Shown: piece by piece, positions 1 to 9,200 of the stretch
Position numbering within the stretch: position 1 is the first letter of the stretch
Layout: each line of letters starts with the position of its first letter
From: Tenacibaculum finnmarkense genomovar ulcerans
GTDB taxonomy: Bacteria; Bacteroidota; Bacteroidia; Flavobacteriales; Flavobacteriaceae
Reading direction: 5' to 3'
DNA length: 64,000 nt
NCBI RefSeq assembly: GCF_900239495.1
Contig: NZ_OENE01000015.1
Location: forward strand, 172,300 to 236,299
Translations under genes and position numbers: made by a program
Notes under the pieces: model-generated
What the model was told of the DNA's origin: nothing
Database searches by the model: none
The model's input: the letters and a program-made list of their open reading frames with translations, nothing else

Positions 1-142
1 AGAAACCGAAAAAGGAAGTATTGAAATTGGTAAAGTTGCCGATTTTATCATCCTTGAAAATGATATTATGACTGTCACAGGCGATAAAATTCCAAATACA
101 AAAGTTATGGCAACCTATGTAAATGGTCAAAAAGTACACTAA
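1..142 (+). CDS. Amidohydrolase family protein, C-terminal end (partial)
   Basis: An open frame enters from the left edge and stops at 140-142, giving 46 residues. The piece reads GSIEIGKVADFIILENDIMTV and ends in YVNGQKVH, the usual C-terminal composite domain of metal-dependent amidohydrolases (YtcJ/imidazolonepropionase type), where a G-K-x-A-D-F turn precedes the closing strands. The catalytic barrel lies outside the window, so substrate and cellular location cannot be judged. It is followed after 41 bp by a lipoprotein on the same strand. Family call is fairly safe; specific function is unknown. Confidence 0.65.
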   Translation, partial: ETEKGSIEIGKVADFIILENDIMTVTGDKIPNTKVMATYVNGQKVH

Positions 143-183
143 TCTTAACCTTTAATATTTATAGTAATTTAAAACAATCAATA

Positions 184-642
184 ATGAAAAAAATAGTATG
201 TTTATTAACACTTATCGCCTCATTCTTTTCTTGTGGCTCATCATCATCAAATGATGTTCGTGATTTTGATGCGCAAAACCAGGCTGATATTATTAAATAT
301 ATTGCCGATAATAATTTAAAAGCAACAAAAACTGAGTCAGGTTTATACTATATTGTAAATAAGGAAGGCTCAGGAGCAAAACCTGTTAGTAACTCGCAAG
401 TCACCGTGGCATATAAAGGTTATTTTTTAAATGGTAACGTTTTTGATCAAAATAGCAATGGTATTTCATTTAACCTACAACAAGTTATTGCTGGTTGGAC
501 CGAAGGAATTACCTATTTTAAAGAAGGTGGCGAAGGAATGCTTTTAGTACCTTCTAAATTAGGGTATGGTAGTCAAAACAGATCAAGAATTCCTGGTGGC
601 TCTGTTTTAATTTTTGATATCAAACTCTTAAAAGTAAAATAA
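184..642 (+). CDS. FKBP-type peptidyl-prolyl isomerase, lipoprotein
   Basis: 152 residues. The N-terminus is a lipoprotein signal (MKKIVCLLTLIASFFSC, lipid-accepting Cys17) followed by a Ser-rich linker. From about residue 50 comes a single FKBP domain: VTVAYKGYFLNGNVFDQN, then a GWTEGI segment, MLLVPSKLGYG and the closing IPGGSVLIFDIKLL strand. The expected role is cis-trans isomerisation of prolyl bonds in exported proteins, acting in the periplasm or at the outer membrane. Bacteroidota often carry several such FKBP lipoproteins, some in the Gld gliding system, but this short single-domain form gives no evidence for that. A strong terminator follows. Confidence 0.85.
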   Translation: MKKIVCLLTLIASFFSCGSSSSNDVRDFDAQNQADIIKYIADNNLKATKTESGLYYIVNKEGSGAKPVSNSQVTVAYKGYFLNGNVFDQNSNGISFNLQQVIAGWTEGITYFKEGGEGMLLVPSKLGYGSQNRSRIPGGSVLIFDIKLLKVK

Positions 643-670
643 TTTTAGCAAAAAGCATAACATCTACAAA

Positions 671-709
671 AAAGACACTTTAAAACGATATTTTAAAGTG
701 TCTTTTTAT
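671..709 (+). terminator. Intrinsic terminator after the FKBP gene
   Basis: A perfect inverted repeat (AAAGACACTTTAAAA / TTTTAAAGTGTCTTT, 5-nt loop) followed by a T/A-rich tail. It separates the FKBP gene from the Cys-rich peptide and sigma factor downstream. Confidence 0.85.
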
Positions 710-801
710 TTTAATTTAAGGTTTAAAAAATATTTTATCAAAAAAGTGCATCTTTTTAAGCTTTTTAAAGTCTATTATATGAACTTTAAAAACAAATTAC
801 C

Positions 802-915
802 ATGAGCAACTATAAAAATCAATGTAACTGTACCTGTAATTGTGACGGATGTAAAACAGGAAACTGTGCTAGTTGTACCTGTGAAAACTGTACTTGCAAT
901 AATTGTAATTGCTAA
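802..915 (+). CDS. Cysteine-rich 37-residue peptide, metallothionein-like
   Basis: A short frame starting MSNYKNQCNCTCNC and ending NCTCNNCNC. It has 12 cysteines in 37 residues (positions 8, 10, 12, 14, 17, 22, 25, 27, 30, 32, 35, 37), mostly as C-x-C and C-x-x-C, the pattern expected of a thiol-rich metal-binding peptide. There is no signal peptide, so it should be cytoplasmic. It starts 22 nt after an A-rich leader and lies 81 bp upstream of a SigZ-like sigma factor on the same strand, with a 14-bp perfect hairpin between them. Metal binding is inferred from composition only; no known metallothionein family is recognised. Conserved codon phase across the Cys array argues that it is a real gene. 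Confidence 0.6.
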   Translation: MSNYKNQCNCTCNCDGCKTGNCASCTCENCTCNNCNC

Positions 916-935
916 ATAAACTAGGTATTAATTTT

Positions 936-978
936 TGTCATTACAAAGTAGCAAGTACCTGTTGACTTTGTAATGACA
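936..978 (+). terminator. Hairpin between the Cys-rich peptide and the sigma factor
   Basis: Perfect 14-bp inverted repeat (TGTCATTACAAAGT at 936-949, its complement at 965-978) with a 15-nt loop, followed by ATTTTCG. The T-run is weak, so it may be a partial terminator/attenuator or an mRNA-stabilising hairpin allowing high peptide and low sigma factor expression from one transcript. It ends 18 nt before the sigma factor start codon. Confidence 0.6.
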
Positions 979-996
979 TTTTCGTAAATTTAGAAG

Positions 997-1548
997 ATGA
1001 CAACAAAGCAAGTTTGGGCAACATACGCAAGCGATGTAAAATATTTTATTTTAAGTAAGGTAAAAAATACTGCCGCTACCGATGATATTCTACAAGATAC
1101 TTTTATTAAAATACACACAAAACTTCACCGCTTAAAAGATATTACCAAGTTAAAACCTTGGATTTTTACCATTGCTAGAAACACTGTAATCGATTATTTT
1201 AAAAGCAATAATCAAACAGCTAAATTAGCTATTGAATTGGCTAATTTAAAAACAGAAACACTCCAAAAATCAGACACACATACCGAAAAAGATTGTTTAC
1301 AAGGTATTTTAAAAAACTTACCTAAAAAATACAGGGATCCGTTGTTTTTATCCGATATTAAAGGACTCAAACAACAAGAAGTTGCCGATGCCTTAACACA
1401 AAGCTTGCCCACCACAAAATCGCAAATTCAACGAGCTCGTAAACTCATAGCAAAAGGCTTTATGGATTGTTGCGGATTTGTTTTAAATGAAAATGGTAAA
1501 CTTGTTGGCGAAATACAAGACAAAGACGACTGTAAAGTTTGTGGGTAA
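997..1548 (+). CDS. sigZ: RNA polymerase sigma factor, SigZ-like ECF family
   Basis: 183 residues. The N-terminal half is sigma region 2 (DDILQDTFIKIHTKLHRL, then KPWIFTIARNTVIDYF) and about residues 105-155 are sigma region 4 (LPKKYRDPLFLSDIKGLKQQ, then the recognition helix). The C-terminal tail holds four cysteines: CCGFVLNENGKLVG and then DDCKVCG at the very end. SigZ-type factors carry this tail, which could bind metal or sense thiol stress. It would direct RNA polymerase to a small regulon. No anti-sigma gene is adjacent; the preceding Cys-rich peptide is the only neighbour on this strand. Sigma factor assignment is firm; the SigZ subfamily rests on length and the Cys tail. Confidence 0.8.
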   Translation: MTTKQVWATYASDVKYFILSKVKNTAATDDILQDTFIKIHTKLHRLKDITKLKPWIFTIARNTVIDYFKSNNQTAKLAIELANLKTETLQKSDTHTEKDCLQGILKNLPKKYRDPLFLSDIKGLKQQEVADALTQSLPTTKSQIQRARKLIAKGFMDCCGFVLNENGKLVGEIQDKDDCKVCG

Positions 1549-1604
1549 AAATCAAAAAATAAGGCATAAAAAAACTTTCAGCTTTATAAAAGATGAAAGT
1601 TTTG

Positions 1605-1687
1605 TGGGGAGAGCAGGATTCGAACCTGCGAAGTCGTAAGACAACGGAGTTACAGTCCGTCCCAGTTGGCCGCTTTGGTATCTCCCC
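1605..1687 (-). tRNA. tRNA-Tyr (GTA)
   Basis: Read on the minus strand the sequence folds as a class II tRNA with GGGGAGA/TCTCCCC acceptor arms, anticodon GTA, a long variable arm and the GGTTCGAATCC T-loop. CCA is not encoded. It lies downstream of tRNA-Lys and is probably co-transcribed with it. Confidence 0.93.
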
Positions 1688-1741
1688 AAAGCTTTTGCAT
1701 AAAAAATAAAAAAGCTTCTCTTTTAATAAGAGAAGCTTTAG

Positions 1742-1814
1742 TGACCGGGCTGGGGCTCGAACCCAGGACCCTCTCCTTAAAAGGGAGATGCTCTACCAAC
1801 TGAGCTACCAGGTC
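1742..1814 (-). tRNA. tRNA-Lys (TTT)
   Basis: On the minus strand: GACCTGG acceptor, D-loop AGCTCAGTTGGTAGAGC, anticodon loop CTTTTAA with anticodon TTT, T-loop GGTTCGAGCCC. First gene of a two-tRNA unit with tRNA-Tyr. Confidence 0.94.
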
Positions 1815-1841
1815 ATTATATTGTTTTCTGCTTAGCGGTTG

Positions 1842-1871
1842 CAAATATACAAGGTTTTTAGAGTTCTACAA
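1842..1871 (-). promoter_or_regulatory. Bacteroidota-type promoter of the tRNA-Lys/Tyr unit
   Basis: On the minus strand, TTG (1869-1871), a 19-nt spacer and TATATTTG (1842-1849), matching the TTG/TAnnTTTG consensus of the Bacteroidota primary sigma factor. Transcription would begin about 25 nt before tRNA-Lys. Confidence 0.7.
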
Positions 1872-1948
1872 ACTTTTTTAGCAAAAAAAAATAAGTTTTT
1901 TTCAAGTTTTTCTATAGCTATTTGTTTTTCAATTATTTACCTTTAAAA

Positions 1949-2713
1949 TTATTTTTCTAATAAATAGGCTTCCCGTACTTTTTTAAACAAATTAGACGAA
2001 TATACAAAGTTTACTACAGCCTGGTTATCTGTTCTAAAAATTTCTTTATGCGATCCTTCCCATTCTTTGAAGCCATTTTTCAAGAAAACAATCTTCTCCC
2101 CTATTTCCATCACCGAGTTCATATCATGTGTATTGATAATGGTTGTTATTTGATATTCATCAGTAATTTCTTTAATTAAATTATCGATAACCGTTGCGGT
2201 TTGCGGGTCTAAACCTGAATTAGGCTCATCACAAAACAAATATTTAGGATTCATTACAATAGCTCTTGCAATTGCCACCCTTTTTTGCATTCCTCCTGAT
2301 AATTCGGCAGGAAATTTTTTATTCGAATTTTCTAAGTTTACCCGTTTTAAAACAACATTTACCCTGTCTAGCATTTCACTTTCTATCTGCTTGGTGAACA
2401 TTTTTAAAGGAAACATTACATTTTCTTCTACGGTTTGTGAGTCAAATAAGGCGCTTCCTTGAAAAACCATGCCTATTTCTTTACGAAAATTTCGTTTTTC
2501 GGCTGCTGTCATTGCTGTATTTACCAAACCATCATAAGTAACAGTTCCTGATTCTGGAATGTGTAATCCTATTAACGATTTTAAAAAAACTGTTTTCCCC
2601 GAGCCACTTGTTCCTATAATTAAGCTGGTTTCTCCTGGTAAAAAAGTGGTGCTTATTCCTTTTAAAATTTCAACACCATTAAATCCTTTATGTAAGTTTT
2701 TTACTTCTATCAT
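1949..2713 (-). CDS. ABC transporter ATP-binding protein, MlaF-like
   Basis: 254 residues, complete ABC ATPase: Walker A GTSGSGKT (34-41), Q-loop in GMVFQGSALFD, signature LSGGMQKR (138-145), Walker B YLFCDEP (158-164) and a switch His in INTHDM. The LSGGM-Q-K-R signature and GSALFDS after the Q-loop are typical of MlaF/Ttg2A, the cytoplasmic ATPase of the Mla phospholipid transport system at the cell envelope. It directly follows the permease gene with no gap (permease stop next to this ATG), so the two are co-transcribed. The MCE substrate-binding subunit is not next to them in this window. No odd residues seen. Confidence 0.88.
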   Translation of the reverse strand: MIEVKNLHKGFNGVEILKGISTTFLPGETSLIIGTSGSGKTVFLKSLIGLHIPESGTVTYDGLVNTAMTAAEKRNFRKEIGMVFQGSALFDSQTVEENVMFPLKMFTKQIESEMLDRVNVVLKRVNLENSNKKFPAELSGGMQKRVAIARAIVMNPKYLFCDEPNSGLDPQTATVIDNLIKEITDEYQITTIINTHDMNSVMEIGEKIVFLKNGFKEWEGSHKEIFRTDNQAVVNFVYSSNLFKKVREAYLLEK

Positions 2714-3457
2714 TTACGTTAATAACATTTGTGTTAATAAATAATTGGCGATTACAATAAGTACGGTTGTCCAAACTACCGATTGCGTACTTGCCTTACC
2801 CACTTCTAACGAGCCTCCTTTTACATAATATCCGTGGTATGCTGGCACAGTAGCTATTAAAAATGCAAAAATTAAGGTTTTTATCATCGCATAAGTTATT
2901 AAAAATGGGTCAAATTCCATTTGTAAGCCTATAATATAATCTACTCCTGAAAACAGCCCCGAAAGCATTCCGGTAAGCCATCCTCCAAAAATCCCTAAAA
3001 TCATTGCTAATATTATCAGAAAAGGATAAAAAAATACCGTGGCTATTATTTTAGGTAATACCAAGTAATTTAAAGAATTAATTCCCATTACCTCTAGCGC
3101 ATCAATTTGTTCGGTAACACGCATAGATCCGATACTTGATGTAATATACGACCCTACTTTTCCTGCTAAAATAATAGAACAAAATGTGGGTGCAAATTCT
3201 AAAATCATCGAGCGTTTTGCGGCAAATCCGATTAATGAATCAGGTATAAAAGGACTGTCTAAACTAAGGGCGGTTTGCAAGGCAATTACTCCTCCTATAA
3301 AAAAGGAGATAAAGGAAATAATCCCTAATGATTTAAGCCCCAATTCATCAACTTCTCTAAACAATGCTTCTTTAAAAACACGTGCACGCTGTGGCTTTGT
3401 AAAAACTTGCTTTAGCATTAAAATATACGTACCTATATGCTCAATGTAGTTCTTCAT
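2714..3457 (-). CDS. MlaE family lipid ABC transporter permease
   Basis: 247 residues with five to six hydrophobic segments, starting at MKNYIEHIGTYILMLKQVF. The segments SLGIISFISFFIGGVIALQT, RSMILEFAPTFCSIILAGKV and the helix with MRVTEQIDALEVMGIN are hallmarks of the MlaE/YrbE permease family. It pairs with the MlaF-like ATPase encoded immediately downstream and should sit in the inner membrane, moving phospholipids to or from an MCE protein. It is transcribed divergently from the phosphatase gene starting at 3576. Confidence 0.88.
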   Translation of the reverse strand: MKNYIEHIGTYILMLKQVFTKPQRARVFKEALFREVDELGLKSLGIISFISFFIGGVIALQTALSLDSPFIPDSLIGFAAKRSMILEFAPTFCSIILAGKVGSYITSSIGSMRVTEQIDALEVMGINSLNYLVLPKIIATVFFYPFLIILAMILGIFGGWLTGMLSGLFSGVDYIIGLQMEFDPFLITYAMIKTLIFAFLIATVPAYHGYYVKGGSLEVGKASTQSVVWTTVLIVIANYLLTQMLLT

Positions 3458-3542
3458 TTAAACGAATCTATTTTTCTTTTGGCTAAAGTATTAAAAAACC
3501 ATTAACTCTTAGCTTTATTATTAATTTTAGTGTGCATTTACC

Positions 3543-3550
3543 TACCTTTG
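3543..3550 (+). promoter_or_regulatory. Probable -7 element for the phosphatase gene
   Basis: TACCTTTG fits the TAnnTTTG consensus and lies 25 nt before the ATG at 3576. No convincing TTG upstream element was found at the expected spacing. Confidence 0.45.
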
Positions 3551-3575
3551 ATTTTATAACTTTTTAAATTTTATA

Positions 3576-5216
3576 ATGAAAAAATTCATACCCTTAGCTG
3601 CTTTGGCTATCGTTTGCCTGTGTAGTTTTACTCCCCCTAAAAAAAAGACTCCTAAAAAACCGAAATTGGTTGTAGGCGTTGTTATAGATCAAATGCGTTA
3701 CGATTATCTTACCCGTTTTGCGAGTAAATATGGTGCCGATGGTTTTAATCGCCTATTAAATGAAGGGTTTTCGCTTGAAAACGCTCATTACAACTACATT
3801 CCTACCTATACCGCTGTTGGGCATACCTCTATTTATACAGGAACAACACCTATAAATCATGCTATTATCAGTAATAATTGGTATGATAAATACTTAAAAA
3901 AATCGGTGTATTGTGTTGACGATAGCACTTATAAAACTGTTGGAAACAATGGCGATGGCGGGAAAAAATCACCTAACAGAATGCTTACCACCACCATTAC
4001 CGACCAATTACGATTGGCACAAAATATGAACGGAAAAACTATTGGTATTGCTATTAAAGACCGTTCGGCAATTTTACCTGCGGGGCATACTGCGAACGGT
4101 GCATATTGGTTTGATGGCGGTAGTAAAGGTGATTGGATTACCTCGTCATATTATATGGATAAATTGCCAAAATGGGTGCAAAAATTTAATAAGGCAAAAA
4201 TTGCAGATGCTTATTTAAGCCAGCCGTGGGAAACCTTATATAACATAAATACCTACACCGAAAGCATTGCTGATGACAACAATTTTGAGCAAGCTTTTAA
4301 AGGTGAAAAAAAACCTGTATTTCCGCATAATATTCCTAAATTAAGAGCTAAAAACAATAATTACAGTATTATAAAAGGGCTTCCAGCAGGAAATTCTTTA
4401 ACTACCGATTTTGCAAAAGCAGCCATTATTGGCGAAAACTTAGGGCAATCTGATTATACCGATTTTTTAGCTGTTAGTTATTCATCTACCGATTATGTTG
4501 GGCATCAATTCGGTGTTGCATCTAAAGAAATTGAAGATACTTATTTACGTTTAGACAAAGATTTAGCTTCTTTATTTCAATTTTTAGATGCTAAAGTTGG
4601 TAAAGGAAATTACACCTTATTTTTAACAGCCGACCACGCAGCGGTTCAAGTGCCTGCTTATTTGCAGTCGGTTAAAATTCCTGCCAATTATTTTAGTTAT
4701 AAAAAATTTACTGCTTTTGTAAATGATATCACCAAAAAATATTTTAATTCGGATGCTTTGGTTGAAAACATTTCAAACTTTCAGATTTTTTTAGATAAAG
4801 ATAAAATAGAATCTTTAAACTTAAATAAAAATGAAGTAGCACAGAAAATAGCCGATCAGGTAATTAATTACAAAGGAATTTACAAAACCGCAACCGCTAG
4901 AACTTTACAAACAACCTCGTTTACTACGGGTATTTTAAATTCGTTACAAAACGGCTATAATCAAAAGTTTTCAGGCGATGTAATGCTTGTTCCTACTCCG
5001 TCAACGGTTAGTTATCCTAAAAAAGGAACTACCCACGGATCGGGATATTCGTATGACACACATATTCCTATAATTTTTTACGGAAACGGGATTAAAAAAG
5101 GGGCATCAAAAAAGAAATATGAAATTGTTGATATCGCTCCTACACTTTCTAATTTACTTCAAATTGAGTTTCCTAATGGTAGCACAGGAAAAGTTATAGA
5201 AGAAGTTTTAAACTAA
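3576..5216 (+). CDS. pafA: PafA-type alkaline phosphatase, exported
   Basis: 546 residues with an N-terminal signal peptide (MKKFIPLAALAIVCLCSF) and then a Lys/Pro-rich linker. The alkaline phosphatase fold follows and even residue numbers agree with Elizabethkingia PafA: zinc ligand Asp38 in VVIDQMRYD, nucleophile Thr79 in YTAVGHTS and Asn100 in NNWYDK; then IKDRSAILPAGH supplies the Lys and Arg contacting phosphate, SSTDYVGHQFG and TADHAAVQ further metal ligands, and THGSGY the last histidine. It should release phosphate from many monoesters in the periplasm. It stands alone with its own upstream -7 element. In Flavobacteriia this enzyme is often constitutive; nothing here shows phosphate control. 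Confidence 0.88.
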   Translation: MKKFIPLAALAIVCLCSFTPPKKKTPKKPKLVVGVVIDQMRYDYLTRFASKYGADGFNRLLNEGFSLENAHYNYIPTYTAVGHTSIYTGTTPINHAIISNNWYDKYLKKSVYCVDDSTYKTVGNNGDGGKKSPNRMLTTTITDQLRLAQNMNGKTIGIAIKDRSAILPAGHTANGAYWFDGGSKGDWITSSYYMDKLPKWVQKFNKAKIADAYLSQPWETLYNINTYTESIADDNNFEQAFKGEKKPVFPHNIPKLRAKNNNYSIIKGLPAGNSLTTDFAKAAIIGENLGQSDYTDFLAVSYSSTDYVGHQFGVASKEIEDTYLRLDKDLASLFQFLDAKVGKGNYTLFLTADHAAVQVPAYLQSVKIPANYFSYKKFTAFVNDITKKYFNSDALVENISNFQIFLDKDKIESLNLNKNEVAQKIADQVINYKGIYKTATARTLQTTSFTTGILNSLQNGYNQKFSGDVMLVPTPSTVSYPKKGTTHGSGYSYDTHIPIIFYGNGIKKGASKKKYEIVDIAPTLSNLLQIEFPNGSTGKVIEEVLN

Positions 5217-5224
5217 AAAATTAA

Positions 5225-5245
5225 GAGGCGCTCAATGAGCGCCTC
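5225..5245. other. GC-rich palindrome downstream of the phosphatase
   Basis: GAGGCGCTC-AAT-GAGCGCCTC, nine perfect pairs, directly after the stop codon. It is not followed by a T-run on the plus strand, so it is an mRNA 3-prime hairpin or an opposite-strand terminator rather than a standard one. The remainder of 5246-5429 shows a G-run (GGGGGGG) and AT-rich sequence with no gene. Confidence 0.5.
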
Positions 5246-5429
5246 AAAAAAAACTACAATATAAAAGGGGGGGAAATTATTTTTTTTATGTTTTGTTTAT
5301 GCAATAACTTTTGCTAAGCATCTTTCTAAATTATTAGACACCTTTTTTTACAAAAAGTCACATTTTACAATTATTTAAAAGGATTCACTCAATATATTAT
5401 TTGTTGTAAGCTTTACCTTTAAAAACTTA

Positions 5430-5457
5430 AAAAGCTCCCAAATTGGGAGCTTTTTAC
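5430..5457. terminator. Bidirectional terminator bordering restriction locus 1
   Basis: AAAGCTCCCA-AAT-TGGGAGCTTT flanked by A-run and T-run. It can end transcripts from both sides: the phosphatase and the minus-strand restriction operon. Confidence 0.75.
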
Positions 5458-5480
5458 TTTTTAATCAATTAAAAATGTGA

Positions 5481-5537
5481 TTAACTACTTTCAATAATCG
5501 CAATTTCAGCAGCTGTTAAATTAAGATAAAAGCTTCT
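5481..5537 (-). pseudogene. Possible remnant of a lost gene end
   Basis: In a frame overlapping the end of the YgjP-like gene, a short open stretch reads FYLNLTAAEIAIIESS then stop. It resembles the C-terminal tail of large DNA methyltransferase/type IIG enzymes, but is preceded at once by a stop. It is too short to be sure; chance is possible. Confidence 0.15.
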
Positions 5538-6228
5538 CTAATTTTTCTTTTGATTTTTTCCAATTAGGTAATTTCTCACCTAATAATTCATAAAAAAATG
5601 TACTATGATTATGATATTTCAAGTGACAAATTTCATGTATCAAAACATAATCAATACATTCTTTAGGTGCTTTTATAAGTTCTATATTAAGATAAATAGT
5701 TCCGTCACTAAAACAACTTCCCCATCTATTATTAAACCATTTGTATTTAAGTGAGGTTTCTTTTTCTGATAATTCTTTAATCAATCCTAATCGACTATTA
5801 TAAATAGTATTAAAATGAAGAATAGCTTTTGATTTATACCATTCGTTAAGCTGTTCTTTTATTTTATTTGTTTGGGTTTTATCCTTAGTTTCAATACAGA
5901 TATAACCTCTTTTTAATTTTATAGATTTATTATCTGATTCCGTTACTTTTAACCGATACATTTTCCCTAAATAAAGATGTCCTTCTCCACTCTGATATGT
6001 TTTTTCTGATGTTCGTGGCTCATAATTCAAAAAGAACCTTTTTTGCATAAAAATCCATTGTGCTTTCTTCTTTACTTTTTCTATTATCTTTTCTAAAGTA
6101 GCATCTAACGGAGCAGAAACAATTACTTCTCCATCAGGATGTACTTTTATTCCAAGTGTTTTTCGATTCTTATAAATTAATTGAAAATCAATTGTAGAAT
6201 TACCATATATAATGCGATTAAACTCCAA
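5521..6228 (-). CDS. YgjP/WELL-like M48-type metallopeptidase of restriction locus 1
   Basis: 235 residues. The N-terminal half has the KTLGIKVHPDGEVIVSAP strand pattern of the YgjP (DUF45) family; the C-terminal half has RWGSC (168-172) and the zinc site HEICH (198-202) with further histidines in YHNHS, as in SprT/M48-like proteases. It follows HsdR by only 4 bp on the same strand and is likely the last gene of the operon. Genes of this family are commonly found beside hsdR, but their job there is not known. The same pairing with a divergent paralogue occurs at 38647-39339. Cytoplasmic; no signal peptide. Confidence 0.8.
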   Translation of the reverse strand: MEFNRIIYGNSTIDFQLIYKNRKTLGIKVHPDGEVIVSAPLDATLEKIIEKVKKKAQWIFMQKRFFLNYEPRTSEKTYQSGEGHLYLGKMYRLKVTESDNKSIKLKRGYICIETKDKTQTNKIKEQLNEWYKSKAILHFNTIYNSRLGLIKELSEKETSLKYKWFNNRWGSCFSDGTIYLNIELIKAPKECIDYVLIHEICHLKYHNHSTFFYELLGEKLPNWKKSKEKLEKLLS

Positions 6229-6232
6229 AGTT

Positions 6233-9200
6233 TTATTTATATTTAAATATTGCTATCTTCAAACATTCTTCTATTAAATTATCTATTTTATCCCAATCAG
6301 CATCTATATCAAACTTCTGATGTAAATCATAAATTACATCACCAAGCTCTATGTTAATTTTACCTGTTATATCCTCATTTTTATGCCAATCTATTATTTT
6401 TTTCTGATTCAAGTAAATGTATTGTTTTACTGTTTTATCAATAGTTAAACTTACTTCGATATGAAATGGTGTTTTTAACAATGCTATATCATCAAAAATA
6501 CTTGTACTAAAGTTATAAAATGCTATAGCTACTGTGTTGTTTACTAATTCATCTGGTACATTTTTTGAATGTCCATTAAAAACTTCGTACTCTTGCTCTT
6601 TAGCTCTTTTTAAATATTCTGCTTCGTCTATTCTCTTTTGATGATATGCGGCAATAGTTTCTTTAATTAGGTCTGCAAGTTTTCTATAATAAATAGGGTC
6701 TTCTTGCATTTTAATATTAATAGCTTTTACAGTTCTACTAGCAATGTGGTCTGCCTGAGCAGCTTTCCCTTTTATTTTTTCAACCTCAGCATCTCTATCT
6801 TCTTTATTAAAAATATCAACAAGCTCCGTAATTTTCATTACTTCTCCATCTGTAGTAATATGTTTATTTATAAGTTTCTGAATCTGTGGTTCAAATTCTT
6901 TATAAGCTATATCATCATTATAACGCCTAGTTACATCAACACGTAATTTTAAAAAGAATTTAGCATCTTGCTTATACATATCAATTTTATTACTGGCTAT
7001 TTTTGTAACAAAATCAACAGAAGATAACCCTAATTTTAATAATCTTGCAAACTGTGAAACCTTTGTATAAAATGTATTTCTTACATCTTCTGGCGATAAA
7101 TGTTCTTCGTATGCTGTAGGTTCTAAATTTTTACCTTTTAGCGTTTTAAAAATATCCCATAACTCCGAATGTGCTTGCGGTAATTTATCTATTTCATCTT
7201 TTATATTCGTTATTGCACCATCTAAATCTTCTTCTTCAAAATTATTAAGGTTAGAATACGTGCTTAAAGCTGTATCAAGGTTTTCTAAATTACCATAATA
7301 ATCAACAACATAACCATACTCTTTTCCTGGATATACTCTATTTACACGTGCAATTGCCTGTAGTAATGTATGCTCTTTAAGTGAACGACATAAATATAAT
7401 ACCGTATTATTTGGTGCATCAAAACCAGTTAAAAGTTTTGCTACAACAATTAATATCTCGGGTTTATCACGGTTTTTAAACTGATTTATAATACTTTTTT
7501 CATAGGTTTTTAAATCTCCATACTTATCAATCATTGCGTTTAAATACTTATCCTCTCTACGCTTATCTTCATTTTCATTAAAATAACCATCTTCTGTTCC
7601 CTCTCGCTGGTCAGATTGTGTTACCACAACTGCTGAATCTACCATTCCTATTTCATCAAGATATTCTTTATATAACAAAGCTGTTTTAATAGTGGGTGCT
7701 ACTAACTGTGCTTTTGGTTTATAATTGTCGTTATGTGTCTGAAAAAAAGTAGTATAATGTTCGCTAATATCTAATGCTCTAGCATAAATTACTTGGTCTG
7801 CTCTATTTAACTCATTTACCGTGTTAAATTTTTGTTTCAGTTTTGCACGTCCTCTTTTTGTAAGATTATTGCGTTCTGCTAATTTTTCAAAATAGGTATT
7901 TAAAGGTGCTTCATTTAGCAGAATTTGAGTATGCCTTCCTTCATATAATAAAGGAACTACAGCACCATCTTCAACAGCATCTTTTACCGTGTATGGTTTA
8001 CCAATATAGCCACCAAATTTAGTAGCAGTACTTTTTTCTTTTTTCATTAAAGGCGTACCTGTAAATGCTAAAAAACAAGCGTTTGGAAATACACGTTGCA
8101 TACTTACATTAAACGTACCATATTGCGTTCTGTGACCTTCATCAATTAATACAAAAATATCAGCAGATGTAAATGGCTTTTTATTATTTTTTACAGTAGC
8201 TTCAAATTTATTTATAATAGTAGTTATAATAGCATCATCACTATCTTCTAAAAGTTCTGTAAGATGCTTTCCTGTTTTAGCCTGACGGACTTTCTTTTTA
8301 CACTTTTTAAAGGTATCTGATATTTGGTCATCAAGGTCAATACGGTCTGTAACCAAAATAATTTTCGGATTTAAAATATCAGCATTTGAAGCCAACATTT
8401 GGGCAAGCATCACCATAGTAAGCGACTTACCGCTTCCTTGTGTATGCCATATAACACCTCCTTTGCGTTTTCCTGTAGCATCTAATTTTGTAACACGATT
8501 TATCGTATTATTAACACCAAAATACTGCTGATACCTCGCTACTTTCTTAATTCCATCATCATACAAAGTAAAATTTAGTATCAAATCTAGCAATCGTGCT
8601 GGACGACATAAATTATAAATTAACTTGTCCTGTTCGGTAAACAAGCGTTCTTCTGTATCAAAGCCATCAAAACTTTTGCGTACATACAGCGTTCGTTCTT
8701 CAAAAAGCAGATTTTTTTGAGCTTCTTCCAACGATTTATTTTTAAGCGCTTTAAGTTTTAACCAATAGGCTTTTTCTGTTTCGCTTGATGTAAATTGCTC
8801 TTTCCATTTTGCCCAAAATTCTTTACTTGTACCTGTTGTAGCATAACTACCATCATTAGTAGCGATACTCATTAAAATATTTGAATACACATATAACGAC
8901 CTTATTCCTTCTTTACTAAAGTTTCTTATATGTTGTTCTATTCCTAATGATACAGGAGCTTTTACGCCTGTTAACGAAGGGCTTTTACATTCAATTATTA
9001 CCGTAGGAATACCATTAATAAACAACACTAAATCGGGTCTGTACGTATCTGTTCTTCCTGTTCTGAATACTGAAAATTCTTCTGTAACATGAAAAATATT
9101 ATTTGCAGGATTTACCCAATCTATAAAATTTATGGTATGACTTTTTTTATCGCCATCAATACTTTGTTCAAAGGCTTTACCTAAGGTAATAAGGTCATAA

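Noticed and set aside
1650..1844. Minus-strand open frame across tRNA-Lys and part of tRNA-Tyr
   Set aside because: It is a translation of tRNA sequence; both tRNAs fold well.
5200..5520. Copy of the tRNA-Arg 3-prime end as an att site for locus 1
   Set aside because: Looked for GGTTCGAATCC-like sequence near 5.2-5.5 kb; none seen, so integration into tRNA-Arg is not supported.
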